Below are positions 1 through 5,794 of a stretch of DNA of 23,256 bases, one piece after another (position 1 is the first letter of the stretch; the number at the start of each line of letters is the position of its first letter). The notes under the pieces are model-generated. The model was not told the DNA's origin. It did not search any database and was given only the letters and a program-made list of their open reading frames with translations. The DNA comes from PALSA-555 sp036521915 (lineage in GTDB: Bacteria > Actinomycetota > Acidimicrobiia > IMCC26256 > PALSA-555). The position numbers were made by a program, and so were the translations under genes. The DNA lies in NCBI GenBank assembly GCA_036521915.1, contig DATDGU010000296.1, positions 1-23,256 on the forward strand. Reading direction: 5' to 3'.

Positions 1-816
1 CCCGGCGGCGAGCAGCGCGGCGGCGCCGTCGAGCACGGGCACGGCGGACGCGTCGACGACCCCGGCGACCCGCGACGCGGCAAGGAGCTCCCGGAGGTGC
101 CCGAGGAGGCCAAAGCCGGTCACGTCGGTGACGGCGTGCACCGCCGAGCCGAGCGCGAGCGCCGCGTCGCGGGCGCCGTCGTTCAGGGTCGTCATGACGG
201 TCACCGCCAGGCCGATCAGCGGCGCGGGCGCCTCGCCCCGCTTCAGCGCGGTCGCGACGACGCCGAGCCCGAGGGGCTTCGTCAGCACGATGGCGTCCCC
301 CGGGCGCGCGCCGGCGTTGCGGAACACGGCCCGCGGGTCGACGGTGCCGACGACAGCGAGCCCGAACTTCGGCTCCGGGTCGTCGATGGAGTGGCCCCCG
401 GCGACGACCGCCCCCGCCGCGGCGACGGCGTCGGCGCTGCCGTCGAGGACCCGGGCGAGCAGCTCGAAGGGGAGCCCCTCGCGGGGCCACGCGACCAGGT
501 TGAGGGCGAGCAGCGGGACGCCACCCATCGCGTAGACGTCAGACAGCGCGTTCGTCGCGGCGATGCGGCCCCAGTCGTAGGCGTCGTCGACGATCGGGGT
601 GAAGAAGTCGGTCGTGACGACGACCGCGAGGTCGTCGCGCAGGCGGTAGACGGCGGCGTCGTCGGCGGTGTCGAAGCCGACGAGCAGGTCCGGGTCGGTA
701 CCCGCCGGCGAGCGGACCATGCCGAGCACCGTCCGCAGGTCGGCGGGCGACAGCTTGCAGGCACAGCCCGCGCCATGGGAGAACGCCGTGAGGCGGGTCT
801 CGTCGAGCGCGGTCAC
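1..816 (-). CDS. selD: Selenide, water dikinase (selenophosphate synthase), 3' end outside the window
   Basis: SelD makes selenophosphate from selenide and ATP, the selenium donor for selenocysteine and selenouridine synthesis. The 272 visible residues follow the family closely. An N-terminal SHGAGCACK segment carries the presumed catalytic Cys18 and Lys21, matching Cys17/Lys20 of E. coli SelD. It is followed by DDAAVY, TTDFFTPIVDD, GRIAATNALSDVYAMGG, AGGHSIDDPEP, LTKPLG and TDVTGFGLLGH. The active-site residue is Cys, not selenocysteine. The family is about 340 residues, so about 70 C-terminal residues lie beyond position 1. The GTG start at 816 is preceded by a TACCAT box ending 6 nt before it, and no in-frame start lies closer to the upstream gene's stop 31 nt away. 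The identification is secure; selA, selB and tRNA-Sec are not in the window. Confidence 0.95.
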   Translation of the reverse strand, partial: MTALDETRLTAFSHGAGCACKLSPADLRTVLGMVRSPAGTDPDLLVGFDTADDAAVYRLRDDLAVVVTTDFFTPIVDDAYDWGRIAATNALSDVYAMGGVPLLALNLVAWPREGLPFELLARVLDGSADAVAAAGAVVAGGHSIDDPEPKFGLAVVGTVDPRAVFRNAGARPGDAIVLTKPLGLGVVATALKRGEAPAPLIGLAVTVMTTLNDGARDAALALGSAVHAVTDVTGFGLLGHLRELLAASRVAGVVDASAVPVLDGAAALLAAG

Positions 817-822
817 GGCCCG

Positions 823-828
823 ATGGTA
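823..828 (-). promoter_or_regulatory. Candidate -10 box (TACCAT) of selD, leaderless geometry
   Basis: On the minus strand TACCAT is followed by 6 nt (CGGGCC) and then the GTG start of selD, so transcription would begin at or very near the start codon. A weak -35 candidate, TAGACC, lies 16 nt upstream. There is no Shine-Dalgarno in the 6 nt. The element sits in the 31-nt gap after the NlpC/P60 stop codon, so selD could be expressed independently of that gene. Confidence 0.5.
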
Positions 829-847
829 GGGCCGCGCCGTATCGGGT

Positions 848-1906
848 CTAGCCGACGCGCAGCCCGTACTCGAAGTAGCCCGCGTCGATGTAGCGGACGA
901 CGTCGCCGGTATGGGGGGCGTGGATGACAGCGCCGCCGCCGACATACAGGCCCACGTGCCCGTAGGTGTAGGCGATGTCACCGGCGGACATGCTGCCGAG
1001 CGGCACGTGCGGCAAATCGGCGGACTGGGCCTCCGAGTTGTGCGGCAGCCCGACCCCGGCCGCGCCCCACGCCGCCATCGTGAGGCCCGAGCAGTCGAAG
1101 CAGCTCGGCCCCGAGCCCGCGTAGCAGTACGGCTTCCCGAGCTGCTGCTGGGCGAAGCTCACCGCGACGCCCGCGGAGCCGCTCGCCGGCGGGACGAGGC
1201 CCGGGTTGAAGTCGGAGCCACCACCGCCGCCGCCGCCGCCGCCGGAGCCCTTCGGCGCCTGCGCGGCGTCGGCGGCCGCGTTGTCCTGGGCGACGAGGCC
1301 GGCGATCTGGCCGTTCACCTGGCCGAGCAGGCCCGAGTACTGCGCGTTCGCGGCACTGAAGCTCGCCTCGGCGGCCTTCAGGGCCGCCTCCTGCGCCGTC
1401 GCCGTCGCCTTCGCGTTCTGCGCGTCCTTCTCACGGGCGTTCAGCGAGGCCTTCGACTCGTTCAGCTGGTCGACGAGCGTGTTGTCCTGGTCGCTCGCGG
1501 CCGCCGTGTACTGCTGGCTGCTCGCCAGCTCGCTCGGGTCGACGTTGAAGAGGGTGGTGTCCCCACCGATCGTGGCGCTCTGGTAGATCGACACGGCCCG
1601 CTGCTCGACGAGCTTCTGGAGCGCGTCCGTCTGCACCTTCGCCGCCGCGATGCGCGTCTGCGCGTCCGCGATCGTCGCGTTCGCCTGGTCCAGCTGGTAC
1701 TGCGCCGCGCTGATCTGCTCGTTCAGCGCGTCGAGCTTCACGGCGTTCGCGTTGATCGCCGCCGACAGCTGGGCGGCTTGCGTCTGCAGGCTGGTGCCGG
1801 GCGCGGCCCCCGCGGTGCCGGTCGCGACGGTGAACACCGTCGCGGCGGCGGCGCCGAGCGTCGCGGCGAAGAGGAGGGACAGGGTGCGGATCGGCAGGCG
1901 CGTCAT
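848..1906 (-). CDS. Secreted NlpC/P60 peptidoglycan endopeptidase with N-terminal coiled coil
   Basis: A cell-wall hydrolase expected to cleave peptide stems of peptidoglycan outside the membrane, like RipA-type proteins of actinobacteria. The 352-aa form starts at the ATG at 1906 and begins with a signal peptide (residues 1 to about 35, TRLPIRT then a hydrophobic stretch ending near AGAAPG). Residues about 36-215 are Ala/Gln/Asn-rich heptads predicted to form a long coiled coil. A nine-glycine linker follows, then the catalytic domain at about 245-352. The catalytic residues are visible: Cys272 in FDCSGL, His317 in GHVGLYVGGG and His329 in VIHAPH. Extra cysteines (YCYAG, SCFDC) are unusual for an exported domain and might form a disulfide. 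A GTG at 1963 would add 19 residues ahead of the signal peptide; I prefer 1906. It lies upstream of selD and could be cotranscribed with it. Confidence 0.9.
   Translation of the reverse strand: MTRLPIRTLSLLFAATLGAAAATVFTVATGTAGAAPGTSLQTQAAQLSAAINANAVKLDALNEQISAAQYQLDQANATIADAQTRIAAAKVQTDALQKLVEQRAVSIYQSATIGGDTTLFNVDPSELASSQQYTAAASDQDNTLVDQLNESKASLNAREKDAQNAKATATAQEAALKAAEASFSAANAQYSGLLGQVNGQIAGLVAQDNAAADAAQAPKGSGGGGGGGGGSDFNPGLVPPASGSAGVAVSFAQQQLGKPYCYAGSGPSCFDCSGLTMAAWGAAGVGLPHNSEAQSADLPHVPLGSMSAGDIAYTYGHVGLYVGGGAVIHAPHTGDVVRYIDAGYFEYGLRVG
1217..1243 (-). repeat. (GCC)n trinucleotide run encoding nine glycines
   Basis: The nine consecutive Gly codons between the coiled coil and the NlpC/P60 domain include six perfect GCC repeats when read on the + strand (1226-1243). 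Such a run can change length by slippage without shifting frame, which would alter the linker length. Confidence 0.85.
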
Positions 1907-1964
1907 CAGCAAATCGTTCGCTCTCGTTGTGGGCGGACAGGCGGACGGTGTCTGGTGGTGCACT

Positions 1965-2008
1965 GCGGGTCTTGCAAAACGACCCGCACGTCATCTGAAC
2001 GATGACGT
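1965..2008. promoter_or_regulatory. Two adjacent inverted repeats upstream of the NlpC/P60 gene
   Basis: On the + strand GCGGGTC (1965-1971) pairs with GACCCGC (1981-1987) across a 9-nt loop. Immediately after it, ACGTCATC (1988-1995) pairs perfectly with GATGACGT (2001-2008) across a 5-nt loop. The pair lies between the candidate promoter at 2022-2027 and the start codon at 1906, so it would be in the 5' leader of the hydrolase mRNA, or it could be a DNA operator. I do not recognise a known riboswitch here. Confidence 0.5.
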
Positions 2009-2021
2009 CCGGGCTGAGTTC

Positions 2022-2027
2022 ACCCTA
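2022..2027 (-). promoter_or_regulatory. Candidate -10 box (TAGGGT) of the NlpC/P60 gene
   Basis: TAGGGT on the minus strand lies upstream of the two inverted repeats and would give a leader of about 110 nt before the ATG at 1906. No convincing -35 is visible. Confidence 0.3.
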
Positions 2028-2083
2028 GGCACCTGGAGGGCCTCGCGCCAGGATCGTACGGAGGTGGCCCGCGTCGTCGCAGG

Positions 2084-2572
2084 TCAGGCGCCGGAAACGG
2101 GCCAGCCCGGAGAGGGCCGAGGGTCGCCGGGGGCGGCGACCTCGGGCACGGTCCACGCCATCGCCTTGCCGACCTCGCGGGCGACCCGCTGCCAGTCGTG
2201 CGGGTCCCATCCCTCGCTCGCCGCGACGACCGTCGTGTCCTGGCGCAGGTGCACGAACGCCGGTAGGCGCTCGAGCCCGAGGCTGGATACGACCGCGGTG
2301 TCGGGGTCGACGAACGTCATGACGCGCTGCTCGGCGCCGCCGAGCATGCGGCGGGCGACGGCCTCGCCGGCGGGCACGACGAACGCGCAGTGACAGTCGG
2401 CGTCACCGAACGTCTTGAAGATCCGCTCGCCGACCGGCACCCAAGCCGCCCCCTCGGGGCGCGCCGGGAGCACGACGAGGCAGAGGTGGAACATGGTCGT
2501 CCAGTCGTCGAGCGTCCGGGTGACGCCCGTGCTGGTCGCCAGCTTCAGGGTCGGATCGGGGTTCGTCGCCAG
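2084..2572 (-). CDS. Thioredoxin-fold protein without a CXXC motif (unknown function)
   Basis: A predicted 162-aa cytoplasmic protein. The pattern is thioredoxin-like: a strand around MFHLCLVVLPARPEG, then FGDADCHCAFVVP, then RVMTFVDPDTAVVSSLGLERLPAFVHLRQD with Pro104 in the cis-proline position of LPAF, and a final helix. The redox CXXC is absent; Cys31, Cys60 and Cys62 (CHC) are the only cysteines in the fold, so it may bind a ligand or metal instead. I recall similar unnamed proteins in actinobacteria. The start is uncertain. No ATG, GTG or TTG in this frame fits, but a CTG at 2572 has AGGAGG 8 nt upstream, and a TACCTT -10 box precedes that. A GTG start further upstream would add an Arg/Pro-rich tract that looks non-coding. 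Confidence 0.7.
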   Translation of the reverse strand: MATNPDPTLKLATSTGVTRTLDDWTTMFHLCLVVLPARPEGAAWVPVGERIFKTFGDADCHCAFVVPAGEAVARRMLGGAEQRVMTFVDPDTAVVSSLGLERLPAFVHLRQDTTVVAASEGWDPHDWQRVAREVGKAMAWTVPEVAAPGDPRPSPGWPVSGA

Positions 2573-2596
2573 CGCACGGCCCTCCTGCCGGCGTGG

Positions 2597-2606
2597 AAGG
2601 TAGCGT
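2597..2606. promoter_or_regulatory. Symmetric divergent -10 element between the thioredoxin-like gene and the dienelactone hydrolase gene
   Basis: AAGGTAGCGT contains TAGCGT on the + strand (2601-2606) and TACCTT on the minus strand (2602-2597); the two boxes share the central TA step. The + box would give a leader of about 60 nt to the hydrolase ATG at 2676, and the minus box a leader of about 18 nt carrying AGGAGG before the proposed CTG start. Binding of polymerase in one direction should exclude the other. Confidence 0.45.
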
Positions 2607-2675
2607 CTTTCCGGCCGGCCGCCGGGACCGCGCCGCCGGGGCGAGCGCCGGCCGCCGCGCACCCGAGGGGGCCCG

Positions 2676-3365
2676 ATGTCCGGATCGAACGTCACCTTCC
2701 TCAGCAACGGCTCCGAGGGCGCCGGCTACCTGGCCCGCCCGGCGAGCGGCCAGGGTCCGGGCGTCGTCGTCATCCAGGAATGGTGGGGGCTGAACGACCA
2801 GATCCGCGAGGTCTGCGACCGCTTCGCCGAGGAGGGCTTCGTCGCCCTCGCCCCCGACCTCTACCGGGGCGAGGTGACGCGCGAGCCCGACGAGGCGGCC
2901 AAGCTCATGATGGCGCTGAACCTCGAGCGGGCCGCGAAGGACATGGTGGGGGCGGTCGACTTCCTCGCCGGCAACGACGGGGTCACCTCGCAGGGGGTCG
3001 GCGTCATCGGGTTCTGCATGGGCGGTGGGCTCGCGCTCTGGCTCGCGACGCTGCGCCCCGAGAAGGTGGAGGCCGTCGCCCCGTACTACGGGGTGATCCC
3101 GTGGCCGGCGGCCCAGCCCGACTACGCGCGCCTGACCGCCCCGGTGCAAGGCCACTACGCCGAGCTCGACGCCTCCGCCGACCCGGCGGCCGTGCGCGCG
3201 CTCGAGGAGCAGCTCCACGGGCTCGGCAAGACTGCCGAGTTCTTCATCTATCCCGGCGCCGACCACGCGTTCACGAACCACCACCGGCCCGAGGTCTTCC
3301 AGGCCGAGCACGCCGAGACGGCATGGCAGCGCACCCTGGCGTTCTTCCGCGCCAACGTCCGCTGA
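2676..3365 (+). CDS. Dienelactone hydrolase family protein
   Basis: An alpha/beta-hydrolase of 229 aa with the dienelactone hydrolase (DLH) arrangement. The early motif is VVVIQEWWGLNDQIREVCDRFAEEG, and the nucleophile is Cys114 in GFCMGG. Asp165 follows GHYAEL and His197 lies in GADHAF. This Cys-Asp-His triad is the DLH hallmark; the classical substrates are dienelactones from chloroaromatic breakdown, but most members act on unknown esters or lactones. No chlorocatechol genes are nearby, so the substrate cannot be assigned. The ATG is well supported by GAGGGGG 6 nt upstream. The gene is divergent from the thioredoxin-like gene and convergent with the MBL hydrolase, with only 12 nt between the stop codons. 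Confidence 0.92.
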   Translation: MSGSNVTFLSNGSEGAGYLARPASGQGPGVVVIQEWWGLNDQIREVCDRFAEEGFVALAPDLYRGEVTREPDEAAKLMMALNLERAAKDMVGAVDFLAGNDGVTSQGVGVIGFCMGGGLALWLATLRPEKVEAVAPYYGVIPWPAAQPDYARLTAPVQGHYAELDASADPAAVRALEEQLHGLGKTAEFFIYPGADHAFTNHHRPEVFQAEHAETAWQRTLAFFRANVR

Positions 3366-3378
3366 CGCCGGGGGGCGT
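3365..3378. terminator. Short hairpin between convergent genes
   Basis: ACGCC (3365-3369) pairs with GGCGT (3374-3378) across GGGG, spanning the gap between the hydrolase stop and the MBL stop. There is no T tract on either strand, so bidirectional terminator function is only a possibility. Confidence 0.25.
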
Positions 3379-4205
3379 TAGAGGCCGCTGGCGCGCAGCA
3401 TCGACGGTGGCACCTCGTCGCGGCCCGCGGCGAGCAGCGCGGCCCGCTCGAGGTTGATCGGGTCCCGCTCGGCCCGCTCGAGCCAGCCGTCCCACGGCCC
3501 GGGCGGGATGGTGCCCTCGACGCAGTGCCGCAGGTAGGCCTGCAGGTCGCGCGCCTCGGCCTCGCCGCCGACCGGCCCGTGGCCGGGGACGATGGTGTCG
3601 GCCAGCTCGATGACCGCGTCGAGCATGTCGGCCCAGGTCGCCGGGTCGCCCTGGAAGGCGAGCGGCGTCACGCCGAAGAAGCAGAGATCGCCGGCGAAGC
3701 AGACGTCGGCGTCGGCGACGAGCACGAGCAGGTCGCCCTCGGTGTGGCCCGACGCGGGCAGCAGCTCGACGCGGGGCGTGAGGTTCGCCGCACCGTCGAC
3801 CTCGTGCGTGACCGGCCGCGTCCCCGTCTCGGCCAGGTCGTCGAACGCCTCGTCGAACGCCGGCATGAACGCCTTGTACGCCTCGATCGGCATCGGCTGG
3901 TCGAGCGCCGCGCTCGTCGGCGGCGTCCCGAGCACCGCGGCGTGCGGGAACGCCTTCGTCCCGCCGACGTGGTCGATGTGGGCGTGTGTGAGCACGACGC
4001 GCCTCACCGGTCGCTCGAGGGCCCGCACCGCGGCGGCGAACGGCTCCCATTGGGAGCGGACCATCAGCGTGTCGACGACCGTGACACCGTCGTCGTCGAC
4101 GATCACACCCGCGTTGGCCACCCCGGTCTCGCCGCCCGGCTGGAGCCACACGAACACGCCGTCGGCGAGCTCGTGCAGCGTCTGCGTCGGGCAGGTCCGC
4201 GCCAC
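3378..4205 (-). CDS. Metallo-beta-lactamase fold hydrolase
   Basis: A 275-aa cytoplasmic MBL-fold enzyme with a complete dinuclear zinc site: the THAHIDHVGG motif (His74, His76, Asp78, His79), His154 in SGHTEGD, Asp173 in CFAGDL and His209 in VPGHGP. After the domain comes a C-terminal helical region (QAYLRHCVEG through WLERAERDPINLERAAL) typical of the large glyoxalase II-like and quinoprotein-relay-like hydrolase groups. The substrate is not predictable. The GTG at 4205 is chosen because it directly precedes the beginning of family similarity and lies 7 nt after a TACCCT box. An open frame continues further upstream but would run antisense through the lyase gene. It starts 24 nt from, and divergent to, the CitE-type lyase. 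Confidence 0.9.
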   Translation of the reverse strand: MARTCPTQTLHELADGVFVWLQPGGETGVANAGVIVDDDGVTVVDTLMVRSQWEPFAAAVRALERPVRRVVLTHAHIDHVGGTKAFPHAAVLGTPPTSAALDQPMPIEAYKAFMPAFDEAFDDLAETGTRPVTHEVDGAANLTPRVELLPASGHTEGDLLVLVADADVCFAGDLCFFGVTPLAFQGDPATWADMLDAVIELADTIVPGHGPVGGEAEARDLQAYLRHCVEGTIPPGPWDGWLERAERDPINLERAALLAAGRDEVPPSMLRASGL

Positions 4206-4212
4206 GGGGCCG

Positions 4213-4222
4213 AGGGTACCGT
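4213..4222. promoter_or_regulatory. Symmetric divergent -10 element serving two leaderless starts
   Basis: AGGGTACCGT holds TACCGT on the + strand (4217-4222), 7 nt before the ATG at 4230, and TACCCT on the minus strand (4218-4213), 7 nt before the GTG at 4205. The GGTACC palindrome is the shared core. Only 24 nt separate the two start codons, so there is no room for separate leaders, and each -35 would lie inside the opposite coding region. I see no good -35 match on either side. Confidence 0.55.
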
Positions 4223-4229
4223 TGCCCCC

Positions 4230-5174
4230 ATGTCCGAGCGCTCCCGTCAGCTGCCCCGCCGCTCCTGCCTCTCGGTGCCCGGCTCGAGCCCGAAGATGCT
4301 CGCCAAGGCACCCGGCCTCGGTGCCGACATGGTGTTCCTCGACCTCGAGGACTCCGTCGCGCCGCTCGAGAAGGAGGCCGCCCGCGACAACGTCGTGAAG
4401 GCGATCAACGAGCAGGACTGGGGCGACGTCGTCCTGTGCGTGCGCGTGAACGCGTGGGACACGAAGTGGACCTACCGCGACGTCGTCCACGTCGTTGAGA
4501 ACGCGTCGGAGCGGCTCGACGAGCTCATGCTCCCGAAGGTGCAGTGCGCCGCCGACGTGGAGGCGCTCGACCGGCTCCTCACCCAGATCGAGGCGACGAT
4601 CGGGCGAGACGGGCGGGTCGGCATCGAGCCCCAGATCGAGACGGCACGGGGCCTCATCAACGTGGAGGAGATCTGCGCGGCCTCCGACCGGCTCGAGACG
4701 ATCGTCTTCGGCCCCGCCGACTTCGCCGCGTCGACCGAGATGCCCGTCCTCACCGGCGGCGTGCAGATCCCCGAGTATCCCGGTGACCACTTCCACTACG
4801 TGTTCGCCAAGATCCTCATGGCCGGGCGGGCGAATGGCCTCCAGGTCATCGACGGCCCGTACCTGAAGATCCGGGAGCTCGACGGCCTCCGCGACTACGC
4901 CATGCGCACCCGCATCCTCGGCTACGACGGCAAGTGGGCGCTGCACCCCGACCAGGTCACGGTCATCAACGACGTCTATACGCCGACCCATGAGCAGTTC
5001 GACCGGGCGTGGGACATCCTCGCCGCCTACCAGGAGGCGACCACGACCACCGAGGGCGACCGCAAGGGCGCCGTCATGTTCGGCGACGAGATGATCGACG
5101 AGGCGAGCCGCAAGATGGCGACGAAGTTCGTCACGCGCGGCGAGCGTGCCGGGATGCGCCGCGGCGAGGACTGA
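4230..5174 (+). CDS. mcl: CitE/HpcH-family CoA-ester lyase, candidate malyl-CoA/beta-methylmalyl-CoA lyase
   Basis: A 314-aa TIM-barrel lyase expected to cleave beta-methylmalyl-CoA to glyoxylate and propionyl-CoA, and/or malyl-CoA to acetyl-CoA and glyoxylate. Visible motifs: SVPGSSPKM, VFLDLEDSVAP, RVNAWDT with Arg72, metal ligands Glu137 (QIETARG) and Asp164 (FGPADFAAS), YDGKWALHPDQ and the C-terminal GDEMIDEASRKMA. From memory, this C-terminus and the PGYP-like insertion (IPEYPGDHFHY) match the CitE protein encoded beside ccr and meaA in Streptomyces, and the length matches Rhodobacter Mcl1 (318 aa) rather than citrate lyase CitE. No citD or citF is present. The start sits 7 nt after TACCGT with no Shine-Dalgarno, so a leaderless mRNA is likely. 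Activity on malyl-CoA versus methylmalyl-CoA cannot be told from sequence. Confidence 0.85.
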   Translation: MSERSRQLPRRSCLSVPGSSPKMLAKAPGLGADMVFLDLEDSVAPLEKEAARDNVVKAINEQDWGDVVLCVRVNAWDTKWTYRDVVHVVENASERLDELMLPKVQCAADVEALDRLLTQIEATIGRDGRVGIEPQIETARGLINVEEICAASDRLETIVFGPADFAASTEMPVLTGGVQIPEYPGDHFHYVFAKILMAGRANGLQVIDGPYLKIRELDGLRDYAMRTRILGYDGKWALHPDQVTVINDVYTPTHEQFDRAWDILAAYQEATTTTEGDRKGAVMFGDEMIDEASRKMATKFVTRGERAGMRRGED

Positions 5175-5182
5175 CTCCCGGC

Positions 5183-5200
5183 CGGCGCCGGGGGGCGCCG
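5183..5200 (+). terminator. GC hairpin after the lyase gene
   Basis: CGGCGCC (5183-5189) pairs perfectly with GGCGCCG (5194-5200) across a GGGG loop, 8 nt after the lyase stop codon. There is no T tract; such I-shaped hairpins are often proposed as terminators in high-GC actinobacteria. Confidence 0.4.
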
Positions 5201-5214
5201 CAGAGGGCCCGCGG

Positions 5215-5220
5215 TACCGT
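5215..5220 (+). promoter_or_regulatory. Candidate -10 box (TACCGT) for the 5250 gene
   Basis: TACCGT lies 29 nt before the ATG at 5250. The implied short leader contains GGGAG (5239-5243) 6 nt before the ATG. The box is identical in sequence to the one driving the upstream lyase. Confidence 0.4.
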
Positions 5221-5249
5221 GGGCGGCACCCTCGGTTCGGGAGCCGCGT

Positions 5250-5699
5250 ATGGGGATCAGCCGACTGGGGCACCGCTCCCGTGACCCAGGCGGGGTGCCG
5301 CGCCACTGGGAGACCTCCCAGAGCGTGGCCGGCGACCTGCACCGCCGCATGCACTCAGCCCTCGACCGGACGCGCGCGACGCTGGCCGATGCCCGCCGGT
5401 GCGGCGTGCCGACGGAGCACTTCGAGTCGCTCTGCGACGAGCTCGAGAGCGCGGCCCGCATCATGGACGAGCAGCTGCTGGCCGCGTCGCGCCTGCCGCT
5501 GCGCATCCGCCACCGGACGCTGCTCGACCTGCGCTACCGCATCGTCGATCTGGAGCGGACGGGTGAGCGCATCGGGCGCACCGCCCTCGACGCGGCCGCG
5601 CCCGTCGCCGGCGGCTTCGAGGACACGCTGCGCCGCATCAACGAGCGCCTCGACCGCCACGTCGAGGCCCGCCACGAGTTGGGCGAGCTCGGGCCCTAG
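5250..5699 (+). CDS. Small helical protein of unknown function
   Basis: A 149-aa protein I do not recognise. From about residue 20 to the end it is charged and almost continuously helical, with Arg/Glu/Leu-rich heptads (DLHRRMHSALDRTRATLADARR; ESLCDELESAARIMDEQLL; TLRRINERLDRHVEARHEL), suggesting a coiled coil or helical bundle. It has no signal peptide or membrane segment and no catalytic motif. A GGGAG Shine-Dalgarno at 6 nt spacing supports the ATG. It stands alone between two GC hairpins, so it is probably monocistronic. Third-position GC is as high as in its neighbours, which supports coding. Confidence 0.7.
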   Translation: MGISRLGHRSRDPGGVPRHWETSQSVAGDLHRRMHSALDRTRATLADARRCGVPTEHFESLCDELESAARIMDEQLLAASRLPLRIRHRTLLDLRYRIVDLERTGERIGRTALDAAAPVAGGFEDTLRRINERLDRHVEARHELGELGP

Positions 5700-5712
5700 C
5701 GCCGAGGGCGGG

Positions 5713-5734
5713 CCGGTGCCCGCACGGGCGCCGG
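5713..5734 (+). terminator. GC hairpin after the helical protein gene
   Basis: CCGGTGCCC pairs with GGGCGCCGG (nine pairs, one G-T) around a 4-nt loop, 14 nt after the stop codon. A second hairpin, CCGCGG-CCCCG-CCGCGG, lies at 5758-5774 just before the next gene's ribosome binding site. Neither has a T tract. Confidence 0.35.
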
Positions 5735-5794
5735 ATAGCCGGCAGCGTCCCGTCCTGCCGCGGCCCCGCCGCGGAGCGGGAGGCGGAGTGAGTG

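Noticed and set aside
1907..2083. c-di-AMP (ydaO-type) riboswitch upstream of the NlpC/P60 gene
   Set aside because: It would fit the gene family, but I could not find the conserved core motifs; only two simple inverted repeats are seen.
2676..3365. Chloroaromatic degradation locus based on dienelactone hydrolase
   Set aside because: No chlorocatechol dioxygenase, cycloisomerase or maleylacetate reductase is nearby; the family is broad.
4230..5174. Citrate lyase beta subunit
   Set aside because: No citD/citF genes, and the length and C-terminal GDEMIDEASRKMA block fit malyl-CoA-type lyases instead.
4206..5354. A long N-terminal extension of the MBL hydrolase antisense through the lyase gene
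   Set aside because: The extension lacks any motif and mirrors the lyase codons; the MBL fold begins right after the GTG at 4205.
5758..5774. CCGCGG-CCCCG-CCGCGG hairpin as an operator of the beta-helix gene
   Set aside because: Such short GC palindromes are expected by chance at this base composition; no second copy or regulator supports it.
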